IMG/VR virus record: IMGVR_UViG_3300008050_000148
Span: 1 to 33,859 of that record
From: a virus
Strand: one strand, 5' to 3'
DNA length: 33,859 nt
The position numbers and the translations under genes are program-made. The notes beneath the pieces were generated by a model that was not told the origin of the DNA, did not search any database, and saw nothing but the letters and a program-made list of their open reading frames with translations. The stretch's first letter is position 1; every line of letters begins with the position of its first letter. Shown piece by piece: positions 26,567 to 33,859 of this stretch.

Positions 26567-28282
26567 TTATGCCCCACGAGGTCGCCTTGCGTCCATCAGT
26601 GCCTTAGAATTTCGTTGCGCTGGTCCGGGTTGCGGTCCCCTTTGTTGAACACTTGAAACTGGCGAACCACTCACACCACTGCGGCTTTGTGGAGAAGCAG
26701 GTCCACGATTACGCAATCCTGCTCCTTCTCCTCCGGGCTGGGCACCGGGCATTGTCATGCTGCCATGTGGCATACCACCCTGCATTGGCATACCACCTTG
26801 CATTGGCATACCACCACCCTGCATTGGCATACCACCACCCTGCATTGGCATACCACCGCCCATACCGGGCTGTTGTCCTTCTTCTGGACTAGTGTAAACA
26901 AATCTCAAATCTTCTTCACCTTCTGATTTGAGTTCAGGTTTGAAACCAAGCATCATCATTCGCTGAGCGATGTTAACTTCCATCTCATCTCTACGCAGAC
27001 GTGTAATTTCATCTTCTTCTTCACTTGGATATAGAGCAAGTTTCCAATCTATAACACCCATCTCAGCGAGTATTTTAGGAAACAGAGTATCTGTGTACAC
27101 CTTTTGCCCAAATTCAACTGCTCGATTTGTGACCACCATTTGCATGCCCTCATTATTCAAACCACCAGATTTACCAGTGTCCATCATGAAAACATTGGAC
27201 ACACCATAGAAAGCAGCCATGCGCATACGAATTTCATCTCGCACTGCAATATACTGCATCTCCTCTAATGTATCCATAAATTTGACCCAATTGACCCCAC
27301 CTCTTCCACTGGAAGACTCAATGCCCACCTTAGGAACATAGTGGGGGTCTCTCTCCATCTTTTCATCTACTGCTTTCCAGAAGGATTTCATAGATTCCAA
27401 ATTGTCAGTTGTAACACTGATAATGCCTTTTGGAGTGCGTCGCTTCTGATAAGCAGTGTAAATGTAATTATCCATAGCAGTCAATGTCATTGCTTGACGC
27501 CATAGGGTGTTTACAGGAGCCTTACCATACAATTTACTTGGATTGTATTTGCTAACATGAAGCACCTCTCCTTTGATGAAATATTGTGTTTTTCCACTAC
27601 CCGCAGTGTTGACAAAGTGTACATCAAACATCTCATCCTCATCATAATCACTTGCTCCGGGGTAGATGGGTTTCACACGGTCTTTAAGACGAATTCGATA
27701 TTTGCCCCCTCTTACGCCTCTTTTATCTGCCACAATGCGCATGAAGATAGGGTCACCACGAACTACCTCTTTGACACGAGACATAATTGGTTGACCCTTT
27801 TCATCCAAATAATACTCCTTCACCAGAATCAAAAATGCATCATCGACCACATCAAGGTCATATTCAACTTCTCTGAGAACATCAAGAAAAGATTGTCCCA
27901 TTGAGTTGTCTTGTTGTAATAACCATTGAGGATAATTCAATTGTTCATGGTCAGGAGCAACAACTCCACCTCCACACTTATTGCACGCTTCTAAATCATG
28001 TTGAAACTCTTCATGGCATTGGTCACATTTTTTGACAAATTTTGGTAGCCAATAATAACCACGACGAAACATTTCTTGATTAATAGTAGTAAGAACTGTG
28101 CGCAAAATCAAATTCTCACTGGCCACTGCATACAAAGCAGGGATGGTAATCCCCTGTGCTAAAACTGGCTCTTGTATGCCAGTTGTCCACAAAGGCATGA
28201 TGGGTTCAGGAGTAGATTTACGCCGAAAGGGGCGAGTAAGGGCTGATATAACCCGTCTGACTGGTCCTTGCCTATCGCTCAT
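26567..28282 (-). CDS. Portal protein with inserted zinc ribbon
   Basis: A 571-residue portal. Portal-like segments include a helical stem region (LTAMDNYIYTAYQKRRTPKG), QYIAVRDEIRMRMAAFYGVS and TNRAVEFGQKVYTDTLFPKI, which is typical of the phage portal family. Residues 86-103 carry two Cys pairs (CDQCHEEF, then CNKCGG), a zinc ribbon uncommon in portals. The C-terminus (about 470-571) is disordered and contains tandem MPMQGG(G) repeats and Pro/Gly/Ser/Gln-rich sequence. Start: ATG 28282, overlapping the previous stop as ATGA. It forms the dodecameric ring through which DNA is packaged by the terminase encoded upstream. Family call is firm from the pattern and linkage; the zinc site is seen in sequence only. 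Confidence 0.88.
   Translation of the reverse strand: MSDRQGPVRRVISALTRPFRRKSTPEPIMPLWTTGIQEPVLAQGITIPALYAVASENLILRTVLTTINQEMFRRGYYWLPKFVKKCDQCHEEFQHDLEACNKCGGGVVAPDHEQLNYPQWLLQQDNSMGQSFLDVLREVEYDLDVVDDAFLILVKEYYLDEKGQPIMSRVKEVVRGDPIFMRIVADKRGVRGGKYRIRLKDRVKPIYPGASDYDEDEMFDVHFVNTAGSGKTQYFIKGEVLHVSKYNPSKLYGKAPVNTLWRQAMTLTAMDNYIYTAYQKRRTPKGIISVTTDNLESMKSFWKAVDEKMERDPHYVPKVGIESSSGRGGVNWVKFMDTLEEMQYIAVRDEIRMRMAAFYGVSNVFMMDTGKSGGLNNEGMQMVVTNRAVEFGQKVYTDTLFPKILAEMGVIDWKLALYPSEEEDEITRLRRDEMEVNIAQRMMMLGFKPELKSEGEEDLRFVYTSPEEGQQPGMGGGMPMQGGGMPMQGGGMPMQGGMPMQGGMPHGSMTMPGAQPGGEGAGLRNRGPASPQSRSGVSGSPVSSVQQRGPQPGPAQRNSKALMDARRPRGA
26771..26863 (-). repeat. Tandem 18/21-nt repeats encoding MPMQGG(G)
   Basis: Four units on the plus strand beginning CATACCACC and ending GCATTGG (26771, 26789, 26807, 26828; lengths 18, 18, 21 and 21 nt), plus a partial fifth. 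They lie in the disordered C-terminal tail of the portal. The two 21-nt units are identical, which suggests recent slippage or unequal exchange. Confidence 0.9.
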
Positions 28283-29610
28283 AGTTCATCCCGCCACTTC
28301 GCTACTGTATCAATGTTGACACCCCAATCAGTCAACATTTTCTGACTTTTTGACTCGTTATCTGACCAATTCTCATACTGAACCAATCGCTTGAGATTTT
28401 GTTTTCTCAAAGGGTCACTTTCATCAATGAAAGCAAGCACTGCCTTGGCTTGCATACCCTTTAGACGCAAATGGGGCTGTATGCCTACCAATAGTTTACG
28501 CATGTCATCTTTAGAGTAAAATTGTAGACGATGTTGACTCCTTTGACCATCTTTGTACACTTTCTGGTCAAGTTGTAGAACACCACATCCCAATGTTTTG
28601 TGTAACGCTTCACAATGTGCCCTACCCCGGTCACCCGTGGCTATGAACCCCGCTCTGGGCTCTCCTCTACCAGTAATTGAAATATAACCATCAGCATCAA
28701 GAAAACCAGCGGCATATGGCCAAGCCTCATCTTCTTTGAGAACTAATTCCCCCTTCTCTTTGAGAATATACTGGCCCTTACGGGCCCCTTTCATGACACC
28801 ATATTCATCCCCATACATTTTGAACAATAAGCCCAATCGCCGTGTTGTCAACATTCGTTTGAGATTACCAGATGACTTATCCAATATATTATCCAAAATA
28901 GTCGCAGCGTCCATTGCTCCCTTATCTCTTAATTCATCCATAGCAAGGGACATACATTCTTGTTCACTTTTATTCAACATATCACGAGGATTGAGAGCGC
29001 TTGTCCACGATTTCTTAGCACTTGTGCGCTCATCCATGGCCCATACCCATTTCTTTTGTTCGTCTTCACCCCAACCCCCTTCATGTTCTTCTAAGGTCTT
29101 GAGTAATGAGTCTGCCCGCTCCCAACGCCCACAAGCCCTCAATAGCACATCTTTACGCTCTATGCCCCGCAATCTCAAATTCTTTAACATCTTATCACTC
29201 AATCCCATATTGCGTATTGTGATTTGATGTTCTAATGCCCACCCTAATGATTTGAGAGTGGCCTCTACTTCCTCTTTTTTCAATTTACGAACACTACGTA
29301 TCACAATATCAATATCTTCTTTCATGTCTTTGTGTTGTCTACGAGCCTTACGAAGAGACCTCACAACTTCATTGGCTGAACGCCCCATATGTAATTCAAA
29401 CCATCCCTCACCTTCATGACCAAATGGTATGGGGGTTTCATAATCCCCAACACCTAACATTTCTTTGACTGATTTTGCCACCACATCAGGATATTTTGCA
29501 TAAAGTGGATGTCTAAGTAACTCCCCACACACTTCTGTCATCTCTTTGGAAATTGATTCAAAACGAGGAACATCCTCCATCTCATTCAATAAAGAAGATG
29601 CCCACACCAC
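28279..29610 (-). CDS. LAGLIDADG homing-endonuclease-type protein between terminase and portal
   Basis: A protein of about 443 residues. Near residues 296-395 it has a single LAGLIDADG-type domain: WPYAAGFLDADGYISI, with the acidic motif residue in AGFLDADG, then GFIATGDRGRAHCEALHKTL and LQFYSKDDMRKLL. A single motif predicts a homodimeric DNA nuclease. The first 290 residues are charged and helical and are not recognised; they may be DNA-binding or of another origin. The start is uncertain. The frame is open to ATG 29682, which would overlap the terminase by 71 nt. I chose GTG 29610, one base after the terminase stop; ATG 29577 is also possible. The stop overlaps the portal start. It is a free-standing gene, not an intein, since terminase and portal motifs are intact. 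Confidence 0.78.
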   Translation of the reverse strand: MVWASSLLNEMEDVPRFESISKEMTEVCGELLRHPLYAKYPDVVAKSVKEMLGVGDYETPIPFGHEGEGWFELHMGRSANEVVRSLRKARRQHKDMKEDIDIVIRSVRKLKKEEVEATLKSLGWALEHQITIRNMGLSDKMLKNLRLRGIERKDVLLRACGRWERADSLLKTLEEHEGGWGEDEQKKWVWAMDERTSAKKSWTSALNPRDMLNKSEQECMSLAMDELRDKGAMDAATILDNILDKSSGNLKRMLTTRRLGLLFKMYGDEYGVMKGARKGQYILKEKGELVLKEDEAWPYAAGFLDADGYISITGRGEPRAGFIATGDRGRAHCEALHKTLGCGVLQLDQKVYKDGQRSQHRLQFYSKDDMRKLLVGIQPHLRLKGMQAKAVLAFIDESDPLRKQNLKRLVQYENWSDNESKSQKMLTDWGVNIDTVAKWRDEL

Positions 29611-29611
29611 A

Positions 29612-31066
29612 TCAAACACCAAACCAAGACGGCTTTTTGGGATTACCCATGACCCAATCATCGAAACCCGGTAAATAATCATCTAACATCACAATACTGC
29701 CCTTGAACTCTTTTGTAGCCCAATTTGCTAACGCTAAGCCCATAGCAAGGTCATCGTGAGTACCCACACTCTCAAGTCGACCCCATTTTGTCATTCCAAA
29801 ACGATTGAGTTCGGTTTCTAACTTGTGCGTGAATCTCTTACTCTCTTCATCTCCATATGGAGTACGAATTTTACCTTGCTCAAACGCAAGAAGGAGGCTC
29901 ATAAACAAACTCTCTTTCTTTTGTCGAGTTGTCATGAATGTACGAATAGGAATGTCAGTATCCCTCATCTCCATTGCAAACATGCGCTGGAAGTTGTTAC
30001 CTTCTAATTCAATCAAATCCGCATGAAAACGATTGTTGAGCAACATCATCATACGACGCTGTGCTTGAGAATTCAATCCCTTTTCATGAACAGCATGAAT
30101 GACTTGTTTAATCTCATCATCAGGCATTCTCATGACAACCATGGCAGTATAATCAGCGTTTTTATCAGAAGCAATAGCAGGGTCCCAACCGACGAAATGT
30201 TGACCAAAAGGAGTGCCATCATCATTAGTTTCTGCCCTCTGTAATAGGCTTAACTCAGGGTCTCTTGCTGCCTCAAGTATGTCCATCGGGAACATACTGG
30301 CAACATCATGAATCGGCTCACACAGATACTCACGTGCAAACTGAATAGCAGGCATCGACATGCGCCGCTGGTCTAGCGCATCTAAGTCCCAACGCTCGGG
30401 CCAAAGGGCCTCACCATTTTCATTAATGGCGGGAAAAGTCTCGACCTTGAATGCATCCTTGCGCTCCAATTCAGAATACAGGTCACTATAACTAAATGGA
30501 GTCCCTACCATCATAAGACGCCCTGTGTGGTGCAGAACAGGGAGAAGAACTGAGTAAAACCAATCAGCAGTACGAGCCAACTCATTCACTGTGCTACCCC
30601 ATAGAATATCATCACATACAACCACATCAGGGTGGAAACCACGAGTTGCTCCACCAACCGATTTACCCATGATACGACTCTTGTTGGTGAAATCCAGATA
30701 AGATTTAGCCCAAGGGCGACCTTCTGGCTTGAGATGAGAAAGAACTGGATGAGTGACAATTTGTGTGCGAATGAATCTCATGTGCTCCAATGTCTGCTCC
30801 AATGAGTGAGAGAAAACCATGATATGGGTGCTAGGGGTGAATGCAGCCAGCCACAGTGCATATGACATGAACAGAGTGGATTTACCGTGGTCACGACTCG
30901 CTTTGACCACGTAATAGCGGTCCTTCTGCAGATTCTCTACCCATTGCTCATGATGATGACTGTAATGAAACCCCAAAACATCAGTAAAGAAGTAATGGAA
31001 TGATTTTGCACACATCTCACGGTCCACTTCAAGGACCATTTGTTGCATGTCGACTGCTTCAGTCAT
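29612..31066 (-). CDS. terL: Terminase large subunit
   Basis: A 484-residue protein with both terminase activities. Residue numbers here count from the TTG at 31069, so subtract one for the chosen start. The ATPase has a Walker A-like loop at 57-65 (ASRDHGKST), a Walker B at 149-155 (VVVCDDI) and the coupling motif VGTPF at 188-192. The RNase H-type nuclease has Asp296 in FVGWDPAIASDKNADYT, the acidic stretch ADLIELEGNNF near 350-360, and HDD at 438-440. It pumps DNA through the portal and cuts concatemers. Start: ATG 31066, overlapping the upstream stop as TGATG. A perfect AGGAGGT lies 5 nt upstream and rules against the in-frame TTG at 31069. No small terminase subunit is recognised next to it. 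Motifs are complete, so the gene appears functional. Confidence 0.95.
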   Translation of the reverse strand: MTEAVDMQQMVLEVDREMCAKSFHYFFTDVLGFHYSHHHEQWVENLQKDRYYVVKASRDHGKSTLFMSYALWLAAFTPSTHIMVFSHSLEQTLEHMRFIRTQIVTHPVLSHLKPEGRPWAKSYLDFTNKSRIMGKSVGGATRGFHPDVVVCDDILWGSTVNELARTADWFYSVLLPVLHHTGRLMMVGTPFSYSDLYSELERKDAFKVETFPAINENGEALWPERWDLDALDQRRMSMPAIQFAREYLCEPIHDVASMFPMDILEAARDPELSLLQRAETNDDGTPFGQHFVGWDPAIASDKNADYTAMVVMRMPDDEIKQVIHAVHEKGLNSQAQRRMMMLLNNRFHADLIELEGNNFQRMFAMEMRDTDIPIRTFMTTRQKKESLFMSLLLAFEQGKIRTPYGDEESKRFTHKLETELNRFGMTKWGRLESVGTHDDLAMGLALANWATKEFKGSIVMLDDYLPGFDDWVMGNPKKPSWFGV

Positions 31067-32022
31067 CAATTACCTCCTGTAAATTTACCTGTCGTCAGGT
31101 CGAATTGGTTGTTGAGAAACTCTTGTTGTGCTGCATTATTTTTCTTCTGCTGCTCCTGCTGCTCCTGCTGAGCCTGCTGCTGCTGTATTAGTAGAGCCTG
31201 TTTTTGGGCCTCTTCAGCAGCCTTTTCTTGTGGATTTGGTTGTCCCATCGCTGGTACTGGGGGACCAGATGGTGAGGCCGGTGGTGGTGACAGGGCAGGA
31301 GTAGTGGTGGGAGTAGTGGTGGGAGCAGTGGTGGGAGCAGTGGTGGGAGCAGTGGTGGGAGCAGTGGTGGGAGCAGTGGTGGGAGTAGGAGTTTGTCCCC
31401 CCACTTGACCTCCACCAACATTTACTGGTCCCGGCTCCTGTGCCCCTTCTTCTGCTAAGGTTTTCGCTTCTTCATCAAGTTCTGTTTGTTGTTGTGCTTG
31501 TTGTGCCGCCATTGCTTGCTCTGTTTCATAATCTTGACGAGCACCATACATATCTTGTGTGCGTTGTGAAAATCTATCTAATGGGCTCAAGGCCGCACCA
31601 GCCTGAAGATAACCAGATTGGGCAGCACCTAAAGTGCCCATTAAACTACCACTTTGCTGAGCATCAGCGGCTGATAAGGCTGCGGCACCTAATTGTCCTA
31701 ATAATTTACCACCACTCAATGCAGCACCTAAAGCATTTCTTCCTCGACCCGGTAAAGGTGGGGGAGTTTGTTGAACTGGGTCGTCTCCACGGAGAGGATA
31801 TTTTTTTTGTGCTGCTTGTTGTGCTTGTTGCTCCATAGTTGCCAAATGTTCACTTTTTGGTTTTCTTAATCGTGAAAACAAACCGGGGCCCTTTTTTCTT
31901 TTTTCACCACCCCCCATAGGTAAACTGAATTGAAGTCCGGGGGCTGCTTGTTGGACAACATTAAACCCACCACCATCTTGTTGCTTGAGCATGCCCCATG
32001 CATAATCTATTGGCTCACTCAT
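31066..32022 (-). CDS. Low-complexity Gln/Ala-rich protein upstream of the terminase
   Basis: A 318-residue protein. Residues about 75-140 are Ala/Gly-rich and mildly hydrophobic (LGAALSGGKLLGQLGAAALS), a pattern seen in some internal or pilot virion proteins. A Gln-rich coiled segment follows (YETEQAMAAQQAQQQ), then seven PTT(A/T) repeats, a Pro-rich stretch and a poly-Gln C-terminal helix. Start: ATG 32022, overlapping the previous stop as ATGA. A longer start at 32037 would overlap by 19 nt. The family is not recognised. A small terminase subunit would sit here in many phages, but no helix-turn-helix is evident. Confidence 0.6.
   Translation of the reverse strand: MSEPIDYAWGMLKQQDGGGFNVVQQAAPGLQFSLPMGGGEKRKKGPGLFSRLRKPKSEHLATMEQQAQQAAQKKYPLRGDDPVQQTPPPLPGRGRNALGAALSGGKLLGQLGAAALSAADAQQSGSLMGTLGAAQSGYLQAGAALSPLDRFSQRTQDMYGARQDYETEQAMAAQQAQQQTELDEEAKTLAEEGAQEPGPVNVGGGQVGGQTPTPTTAPTTAPTTAPTTAPTTAPTTTPTTTPALSPPPASPSGPPVPAMGQPNPQEKAAEEAQKQALLIQQQQAQQEQQEQQKKNNAAQQEFLNNQFDLTTGKFTGGN
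31072..31078 (-). promoter_or_regulatory. Shine-Dalgarno site of the large terminase gene
   Basis: The minus strand reads AGGAGGT five nt before ATG 31066. It is the strongest site in the window and fixes the terminase start. Confidence 0.8.
31301..31384 (-). repeat. Seven tandem 12-nt repeats encoding PTT(A/T)
   Basis: Plus-strand units G(T/C)AGTGGTGGGA occur seven times in register from 31301, with five GCA and two GTA variants. They encode a Pro-Thr-Thr-Ala/Thr linker in the protein upstream of the terminase. This is a perfect in-frame minisatellite likely to vary in length among relatives. Confidence 0.93.
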
Positions 32023-33818
32023 CGCACACACTTCCAAAATTTACGCAATTCATCTGAGCGTGCAAGTGCCTTTGCACTATCCCAACCAACAGAAGTAGTC
32101 TTCATCCAAGGACCCAATGTACCATCAGGAGTTGGCTCTCCTGTGGCCCAACGACGAGCCAATTCTTTTTCTTTATCATCGGCCTGTGTGTAAAGTGCTC
32201 CTAAATCTAATTGAGCAGACCCTTTTGGTACAGATGCGGGTGCGGGGGCTGGAGCAGGTGGACTGTGTCCATATACGCCCTGTTCCGCAAGATTGCGATT
32301 ATGTGACCCTACAAGTTGTTCGTAGGGAACCCCTTGAGTTGCGTCATAATGAGGTACTCCAGTTGATTGTTCTGGCCGTGGAGTATGATGCCCTAAACTA
32401 TTGGCAATCATATGCCCTCTTGCTAAATGTTCAATCAAAAGTCGTGCATCGTTTTCTTCGTCATGATTATCTGTATTCGCATGAAAATGTGCACGGTCTG
32501 CTCGCTCCGAATGTGGACCAAACACATTAGCCAAAGCAGCAATATCAGTTGTTATACCACGATGGGAAGCGGATTGACCCATACTTTGCTTATGGGCATG
32601 AAATTTCTGCATGCCTTCTTCATCTAATGAATTTACAAGACCTTGTACCATATTGTAGACTTGACTACCTTTTTTACGCCCATCTTCACTTTTCCCTTGA
32701 GTATATCCTCTACCACCAAACAATAATTTTGTTGCAGGTTTACGAGATATGTATTCTGCTAAAGCAGAAATTCCTTCAGGGTTGTTATAATCTGCCAACG
32801 TACCGCCACCGGGAACTTCTATTTGTGAAAAATGATTCAAAGCATCAGGATGTTGCATAATTCCAGTTATCTCTTTAGCAATACTCTCAGTATTCATGGC
32901 TCTCCCATCCTTACTGAAAAACTCGTAAGGGAGATGATGCATAATTTGTGATGCATGTAGCCCTTCTGGATGGTGCATTTGGTCTTCAAAACCAAATCTT
33001 CCTGCCATTTCACTCATATCCAATTTACCACTTTTACGTGTTGGAAAGCGATGTATCTCATGGCCGGGTTGAGAAGATAGTAGATGTGGATTGATGTAAT
33101 TACGCCCCATATCTTGTTGAAGATGTGCTTGAGAGGTCAACATCTCAGGTAGTGTACGTTCATTCATTCCACTGATAGATGTACCTGTTTGAGCCAAATA
33201 ACGAACTGCCTGCATGAAGGCTGAATTATTCAATATATCATGTAATTCAGGACCAAAATGTATTGCTCCAGACTCATATCCATATCCGGGGTCTTTACCA
33301 GAGGGAATACCCTTGTTTGACCAATAATTAACAATTGTTCTGTCATCATTCAATCGCACATTGCCCTTTTTGTCTCTATCAGGATAAATATCAATGGTGT
33401 TTTTTCTGTATTCGGGGGACTCTTTTGGTGGTAGTGGTTGATTAGGGTGCTTTTGATTGTGTAATCGAATCGCTTCATCGACGAGAGCCGACCCACTCCA
33501 ACCTTGTAAATCTTGTAACAAACGAGCGGCAGTCTCATCGCCCTGTTGTGCTCTTTCTGATAATGCTGCTCGATACTCCTCTAAACGACTATCGAGCATT
33601 TTGATGACTCCATCAATGGGATGTGCCCCTGTTTCTGCAGGTAACAAATTACCTTGTCCATCATGATGGAAAGCAGGGTGGTCTTCCCCTTCAGGATTAA
33701 TTGACTCCTCTGGTGGATGTATCATTGAATGAAGGTCACCATCAATATGACGGACAACCCCCATACCCTTGAGAATCTCATCTTCGGGCGACTTAGGGAT
33801 AAAACGAGTCAACAACAT
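32019..33818 (-). CDS. 599-residue His/Gly/Pro-rich protein of unknown function
   Basis: A 599-residue hydrophilic protein rich in His, Gly, Asn, Asp and Pro with no membrane segment or signal peptide. Segments include LHDILNNSAFMQAVRYLAQT, HHPEGLHASQIMHHLPYEFF and IAKEITGIMQHPDALNHFSQ, plus an Ala-Pro repeat linker near 525-535. The composition and short His-rich phrases resemble the N-terminal 1300 residues of the 1858-residue protein, so the two may be distant relatives; I cannot align them reliably by eye. Start: ATG 33818, sharing one base with the stop of the upstream frame (TGATG). It lies at the head of the packaging cassette. Function is unknown. Confidence 0.62.
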   Translation of the reverse strand: MLLTRFIPKSPEDEILKGMGVVRHIDGDLHSMIHPPEESINPEGEDHPAFHHDGQGNLLPAETGAHPIDGVIKMLDSRLEEYRAALSERAQQGDETAARLLQDLQGWSGSALVDEAIRLHNQKHPNQPLPPKESPEYRKNTIDIYPDRDKKGNVRLNDDRTIVNYWSNKGIPSGKDPGYGYESGAIHFGPELHDILNNSAFMQAVRYLAQTGTSISGMNERTLPEMLTSQAHLQQDMGRNYINPHLLSSQPGHEIHRFPTRKSGKLDMSEMAGRFGFEDQMHHPEGLHASQIMHHLPYEFFSKDGRAMNTESIAKEITGIMQHPDALNHFSQIEVPGGGTLADYNNPEGISALAEYISRKPATKLLFGGRGYTQGKSEDGRKKGSQVYNMVQGLVNSLDEEGMQKFHAHKQSMGQSASHRGITTDIAALANVFGPHSERADRAHFHANTDNHDEENDARLLIEHLARGHMIANSLGHHTPRPEQSTGVPHYDATQGVPYEQLVGSHNRNLAEQGVYGHSPPAPAPAPASVPKGSAQLDLGALYTQADDKEKELARRWATGEPTPDGTLGPWMKTTSVGWDSAKALARSDELRKFWKCVR

Positions 33819-33859
33819 CAGTGCTGCCCCACCAAATCACCGGGGCGAGCACCCCAAAA
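33818..33859 (-). CDS. 3' end of an upstream gene (13 residues visible)
   Basis: A minus-strand frame enters from the right edge, reads FWGARPGDLVGQH and ends with TGA at 33818-33820, sharing one base with the ATG of the next gene (TGATG). This stop/start coupling is the same as at other junctions in the cluster, which is the main support. Too little is visible to say what it encodes. Confidence 0.42.
   Translation of the reverse strand, partial: FWGARPGDLVGQH

Noticed and set aside
26771-26863. CRISPR-like short repeats
   Set aside because: Units are contiguous, in frame, without spacers, and encode a Gly/Met/Gln/Pro tail.
28279-31066. Intein or group I intron in the terminase
   Set aside because: Terminase motifs are continuous in one frame, and the LAGLIDADG gene has its own frame after the terminase stop.
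31301-31384. Origin-like iterons or CRISPR-like array
   Set aside because: The 12-nt repeats are in frame, contiguous, and encode a Pro-Thr linker; there is no AT-rich region or replication gene nearby.
31066-32022. Small terminase subunit for the gene upstream of terL
   Set aside because: No helix-turn-helix or typical size; the protein is low-complexity Gln/Ala/Pro-rich.

Overview
The window is a continuous stretch of the virion-assembly region of a tailed double-stranded DNA virus or provirus (Caudoviricetes-type, HK97 capsid fold). Every gene I can support lies on the minus strand. Genes are packed with 1-50 nt overlaps or gaps of at most 41 nt, so there is no non-coding stretch near 300 bases. 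No tRNA, rRNA, CRISPR array, integrase, replication, lysis or host gene is visible. GC content is moderate and patchy: hand counts give about 50% in the major capsid gene and about 35% in the middle of the 1858-residue gene. Shine-Dalgarno motifs of the GGAGGTGA type precede many genes. The host cannot be settled. Zinc-ribbon motifs in virion proteins and a ligase-like fold would fit a virus of marine archaea, for example one related to those of Poseidoniales/Marine Group II, but that is a low-confidence inference.

In the direction of transcription (right to left), the first region holds a partial gene at the right edge, a 599-residue His/Gly/Pro-rich protein, a low-complexity Gln/Ala/Thr/Pro-rich protein, the large terminase subunit, a LAGLIDADG homing-endonuclease-type protein between terminase and portal, and a portal with an inserted four-cysteine zinc ribbon. 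Three small helical or Cys-containing proteins follow. Next come a 1858-residue protein with a degenerate ATP-dependent DNA-ligase-like region near its C-terminus, a prohead protease fused to a scaffold-like acidic tail, and the major capsid protein.

The middle region (about 17.3 to 12.2 kb) holds small head genes: a candidate decoration protein, a SAP/HeH-type protein, a small protein made mostly of a beta module shared with two tail proteins, a zinc-finger protein, a 272-residue unknown, a gp6-like head-tail connector with a large insertion, and neck/tail-completion candidates.

The left region (12.2 kb to the left edge) is the tail: an oversized major tail tube protein (840 residues), an acidic SAP-domain protein, two candidate tail assembly chaperones arranged for a possible -1 frameshift, a short tape measure protein with recently duplicated 33-residue repeats, a distal-tail/baseplate protein, and an open frame of at least 2021 residues that starts with a LamG/concanavalin-like domain and runs off the left edge. 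Together these would package DNA (terminase, portal), build and mature a procapsid (capsid protein, protease/scaffold), join it to a long tail (connector, completion proteins, tube, tape measure) and carry a large adhesin-like tail tip.

The most unusual items are the ligase-like region that lacks the catalytic lysine in a capsid gene cluster, the hidden giant tail-tip gene, the beta module shared by three virion proteins, the homing endonuclease inside the packaging cassette, and the recurrence of Cys-pair motifs and SAP/HeH motifs across structural genes.
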